Shown here: positions 61,512 to 64,000 of the stretch, piece by piece
Layout: each line of letters starts with the position of its first letter
How positions within the stretch are numbered: the first letter of the stretch is position 1
Source: CAWBRY01 sp963791295
GTDB taxonomy: Bacteria; Bacteroidota; Bacteroidia; Chitinophagales; Chitinophagaceae
Direction: 5' to 3'
Length of the DNA: 64,000 nt
Assembly: GCA_963791295.1 (NCBI GenBank)
Contig: CAWBRY010000001.1
Location: forward strand, 496,001 to 560,000
Notes under the pieces: model-generated
What the model saw: only the letters and a program-made list of their open reading frames with translations
Told to the model about the DNA's origin: nothing
Databases searched by the model: none
Translations under genes and position numbers: made by a program

Positions 61512-62045
61512 ATGTTAACAGAAAAAGGCAAGCAGGTGGATCGAAGGCCAATGAACTGGCTGGAAAAAATATACATCTGGAATATTGCGAAAGGGATGTT
61601 GATTACATTAAGTCATCTTTTCAAGAAAAAGGTGACTATTCAATACCCCGAACAAAAGAGATCCTTTTCAAAAGTCTTTCGCGGTCTGCATGTATTGAAC
61701 CGCGATGCGGAGGGAAGGGAAAATTGCACGGCTTGCGGGCTTTGTGCCGTTGCTTGCCCCGCAGAAGCCATTACTATGGAAGGGGCCGAGCGGTTGCCTG
61801 GCGAGGAACATTTGTATCGTGAAGAAAAATATGCTCTTAAATACGAGATCAACATGCTGCGTTGTATTTTCTGCGGATTGTGTGAAGAGGCCTGCCCTAA
61901 AGACGCAATATTTCTATCGCAAACTTTCACACCGGCTAATTACAGCAGGAAGGGATTAATATATAAAAAAGAAGACCTGTTAATCCCAAATCCATTAACT
62001 CATCCTGAAGAGTTCAAGAAAGCCCGTGGAGAGGAGGAAAACTAG
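61512..62045 (+). CDS. nuoI: NADH-quinone oxidoreductase subunit I
   Basis: 177 residues with two 4Fe-4S motifs: CTACGLCAVACP near 76-87 and CIFCGLCEEACP near 118-129, carrying clusters N6a and N6b. It follows a 58-base gap with a TATATTTG box at 61481-61488, a possible internal promoter. Confidence 0.94.
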   Translation: MLTEKGKQVDRRPMNWLEKIYIWNIAKGMLITLSHLFKKKVTIQYPEQKRSFSKVFRGLHVLNRDAEGRENCTACGLCAVACPAEAITMEGAERLPGEEHLYREEKYALKYEINMLRCIFCGLCEEACPKDAIFLSQTFTPANYSRKGLIYKKEDLLIPNPLTHPEEFKKARGEEEN

Positions 62046-62056
62046 GCCAAGAAAAA

Positions 62057-62557
62057 ATGAGCATCACACAAATATTATTTTGGTTTCTTTCTGTCCTGGC
62101 TCTGTTCAGCGCGCTAATGGTGATCAGCAGTAAGAACCCGGTATTCAGTGTGCTTTGGCTCATCATCACCTTTTTCTCTATCTCCGGTCATTATATTTTA
62201 TTAAATGCGCAATTCCTGGCAATTGTAAATATCATTGTATATGCCGGCGCCATTATGGTGTTGTTTCTCTTTGTCATCATGCTGATGAACCTGAATCGTG
62301 AGACAGAGCCTCAAAAGAACAGATGGATCAAGCTGGCGGGCGCAGTATCCGGCGGATGTTTATTGCTTGTCCTGGTTGCCGCGCTTCGGAAGATCGATAT
62401 CAAAGACCAGATAGCAGAGGTCAATACGGGGAGCATAGGCCTCATTCAAAATTTGGGAAAGGAATTATTCACAACGTATGTCGTTCCATTCGAGATAAGC
62501 AGTGTATTATTTTTAAGTGCGATGGTGGGTGCGGTGGTGATTGGGAAGAAAGATTGA
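62057..62557 (+). CDS. nuoJ: NADH-quinone oxidoreductase subunit J
   Basis: 166 residues with five hydrophobic segments (LFWFLSVLALFSALMV, VLWLIITFFSISGHY, VNIIVYAGAIMVLFLFVIML). The stop codon TGA opens a TAGATGC-type repeat. Part of the membrane arm. Confidence 0.92.
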   Translation: MSITQILFWFLSVLALFSALMVISSKNPVFSVLWLIITFFSISGHYILLNAQFLAIVNIIVYAGAIMVLFLFVIMLMNLNRETEPQKNRWIKLAGAVSGGCLLLVLVAALRKIDIKDQIAEVNTGSIGLIQNLGKELFTTYVVPFEISSVLFLSAMVGAVVIGKKD

Positions 62558-62590
62558 TGCTAGATGCTGGACTGGATGTTACTAGATGCC
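62555..62590 (+). repeat. TAGATGC repeat containing the nuoK start codon
   Basis: GATGCTAGATGCTGG, then CTGGATGTTACTAGATGCC. The nuoK ATG is the ATG in the last AGATGC. Related to the runs at 23201 and 57861. Confidence 0.6.
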
Positions 62591-62915
62591 GATTAACTAT
62601 TATATATTTTTATCTATTGCCCTGTTTTGCATAGGGATTGTAGGGGTGCTGACCCGGCGCAATGCGATTATCATTTTCATGTGCATTGAGCTCATGTTGA
62701 ATGCAGTCAACCTGATGCTGGTCGCTTTTTCAAAGATGCACCATTTGAAAAATGCACTGGTGAATGCAACTGCCGGCACGGATGGTCAACTATTTGTTTT
62801 TTTTATCATGGTGGTTGCGGCGGCGGAGGTAAGTGTAGGATTGGCCATCATTGTGATGATGTACCGCAATATTCATTCGGTGGATGTAAATTTCTTAAAC
62901 AGGCTAAAACACTAG
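62586..62915 (+). CDS. nuoK: NADH-quinone oxidoreductase subunit K
   Basis: 109 residues with three membrane segments. Conserved residues are in NYYIFLSIALFCIG, RRNAIIIFMCIELMLNAVNLML and AAEVSVGLAIIVMM. A membrane-arm subunit related to MnhC antiporter subunits. The start codon lies in a repeat unit. Confidence 0.94.
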   Translation: MPINYYIFLSIALFCIGIVGVLTRRNAIIIFMCIELMLNAVNLMLVAFSKMHHLKNALVNATAGTDGQLFVFFIMVVAAAEVSVGLAIIVMMYRNIHSVDVNFLNRLKH

Positions 62916-62942
62916 GTCTCATTGCCGGGAAGAAAATAAAAC

Positions 62943-64000
62943 ATGCAAAATGCGCTGCACATAGTCTGGTTGATTCCTTTTCTTCCATTGCTCGGCTTTG
63001 CGATCAATGGGTTAGGAAGGAAGTATTTATCGAGGGGAATGATCGGCATCATTGGATGCGGTGTGATCCTGCTTTCATTCGTCCTGAGCATTTGGGTTTT
63101 CATGCAGGTGAAGGAAGGCAATACACACGTAGCCGAATATTTTACTTTTATTTCAGCAGGCAACCTTACCATTCCCTTTGCATTCCAGATCGACGCTCTT
63201 TCATCTCTATTTTTATTGATCATTACCGGTGTCGGGTTCCTGATCCATTTATACTCGGTTTCATACATGCATGAAGAAAGACCGGAACACTTTGGCCGGT
63301 ATTTTTCCTACCTGAATTTGTTTGTCTTTTCAATGTTGTTGCTGGTAATGGGTTCCAACTATGTGATCATGTTCATTGGTTGGGAGGGAGTAGGACTCTG
63401 TTCTTATTTATTGATCGGCTATTGGTTTAAAAAACCCGAGTATAATCTCGCGGCGAATAAGGCTTTTATCATGAACCGGATCGGCGACCTGGCTTTCCTG
63501 ATCGCCATATTTTGGCTGATTGCCCGGACAGGAAGTGCTGATTATTCGACTGTATTTGCGAGTATCTCCAGTCTGACTGATCGCGATGTCACCATTGTTA
63601 CACTTCTGTTGTTTGTTGGCGCAGCCGGCAAGAGCGCACAAATTCCTTTATATACCTGGTTACCGGATGCCATGGCGGGCCCCACACCTGTTTCTGCACT
63701 CATCCATGCAGCTACCATGGTTACGGCAGGTATTTATATGATCGCCCGAAGTAATGTATTGTATTCTTTGTCGCCCATTTCTATGAACGTTGTTGCGATC
63801 GTGGGACTTGCGACTGCGATACTCGCCGCAACGATAGCTCTGAAGCAAAATGATATCAAAAAGGTGCTGGCATATTCTACTATCAGCCAGCTGGGATACA
63901 TGTTCCTGGCTCTGGGTGTGGGAGCCTATAGCACGGGGGTCTTTCACGTAATGACACATGCATTTTTCAAAGCCCTGTTATTCCTTGCGGCGGGAAGCGT
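62943..64000 (+). CDS. nuoL: NADH-quinone oxidoreductase subunit L, 3' end beyond window
   Basis: 352 residues are visible from ATG 62943. This is an antiporter-like proton-pumping subunit: the conserved Glu in GWEGVGLCSYLLIGYW, the Lys in GAAGKSAQIPLYTWLPDAMAGPTPVSALIHAATMV (in part) and the TM8 region QNDIKKVLAYSTISQLGYM are present. It continues beyond the window; nuoM and nuoN probably follow. Confidence 0.94.
   Translation, partial: MQNALHIVWLIPFLPLLGFAINGLGRKYLSRGMIGIIGCGVILLSFVLSIWVFMQVKEGNTHVAEYFTFISAGNLTIPFAFQIDALSSLFLLIITGVGFLIHLYSVSYMHEERPEHFGRYFSYLNLFVFSMLLLVMGSNYVIMFIGWEGVGLCSYLLIGYWFKKPEYNLAANKAFIMNRIGDLAFLIAIFWLIARTGSADYSTVFASISSLTDRDVTIVTLLLFVGAAGKSAQIPLYTWLPDAMAGPTPVSALIHAATMVTAGIYMIARSNVLYSLSPISMNVVAIVGLATAILAATIALKQNDIKKVLAYSTISQLGYMFLALGVGAYSTGVFHVMTHAFFKALLFLAAGS

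Noticed and set aside
1..64000. tRNA, rRNA, CRISPR arrays, insertion sequences, prophage
   Set aside because: No cloverleaf, repeat-spacer array, transposase or phage gene was seen. The non-coding gaps are short and contain mainly simple repeats.

Overview
The window looks like chromosomal DNA of a Bacteroidota bacterium, most likely from the Chitinophagaceae. The grounds are the protein families present (DUF5916 barrel, carboxypeptidase-like plug TonB receptor, DUF2490, short RpoD beginning RQLKITKSITNRES, rpsP with a long tail), several promoters matching the Bacteroidota consensus (TTTG, about 20 nt, TAnnTTTG), weak Shine-Dalgarno signals, and short intergenic repeats of a type common in this phylum. 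I see no phage, insertion sequence, CRISPR array, rRNA or tRNA.

Layout. 1-16.8 kb is almost all on the minus strand: a truncated sensor-propeller gene, a frameshifted adenine deaminase, a fatty-acid desaturase, a Tat-exported GH109-like oxidoreductase, DUF5916, trmD, an S4 protein, an M20 dipeptidase, a VOC protein, dinB, then rimM, rpsP, ffh and rpoD. 17.1-21.4 kb holds a START-like protein, an LptF/G permease, a CDF transporter, OsmC and an Rrf2 regulator.

21.5-36.7 kb is the most interesting part, a sulfur and tetrapyrrole island: cysH (APS-type), cysD, cysN, cobA, a sulfite reductase with a C-terminal HEPN-like domain (minus strand), a Shemin-type 5-aminolevulinate synthase, a hemC-hemD fusion, hemB, and a precorrin-2 dehydrogenase fused to a TauE/SafE (TSUP) permease. 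Together these would activate and reduce sulfate, make the siroheme needed by sulfite reductase, and share uroporphyrinogen III with heme synthesis. An orphan receiver protein and a large TonB-dependent receptor follow. A perfect 21-bp palindrome with arms AGTCTACAAA/TTTGTAGACT overlaps the -33 box of the receptor gene, and related half-sites lie upstream of cysH, cysD and the sulfite reductase. I propose this as the operator of the sulfur regulon, bound perhaps by the four-cysteine Rrf2 protein.

36.7-44.3 kb contains a broken DUF2490 gene, a CMD/SDR/exported protein/aldo-keto reductase group, a MetZ-like sulfhydrylase, and a sugar-porter MFS with a GH32 fructanase. 44.3-50.8 kb carries RNA-modification and housekeeping genes (two pseudouridine synthases, rlmN, thiolase, hisS, low-molecular-weight phosphatase). 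50.8-53.9 kb has a small membrane protein, a PstS-like lipoprotein and a TPR protein. 54.0-64.0 kb is the complex I operon nuoABCDE-(NTF2-like)-FGHIJKL, cut by the window edge inside nuoL.

Other points: four genes have TAnnTTTG exactly 4 nt before ATG, which suggests leaderless transcripts, and several short repeat families sit inside operons and even supply start, stop or C-terminal codons.
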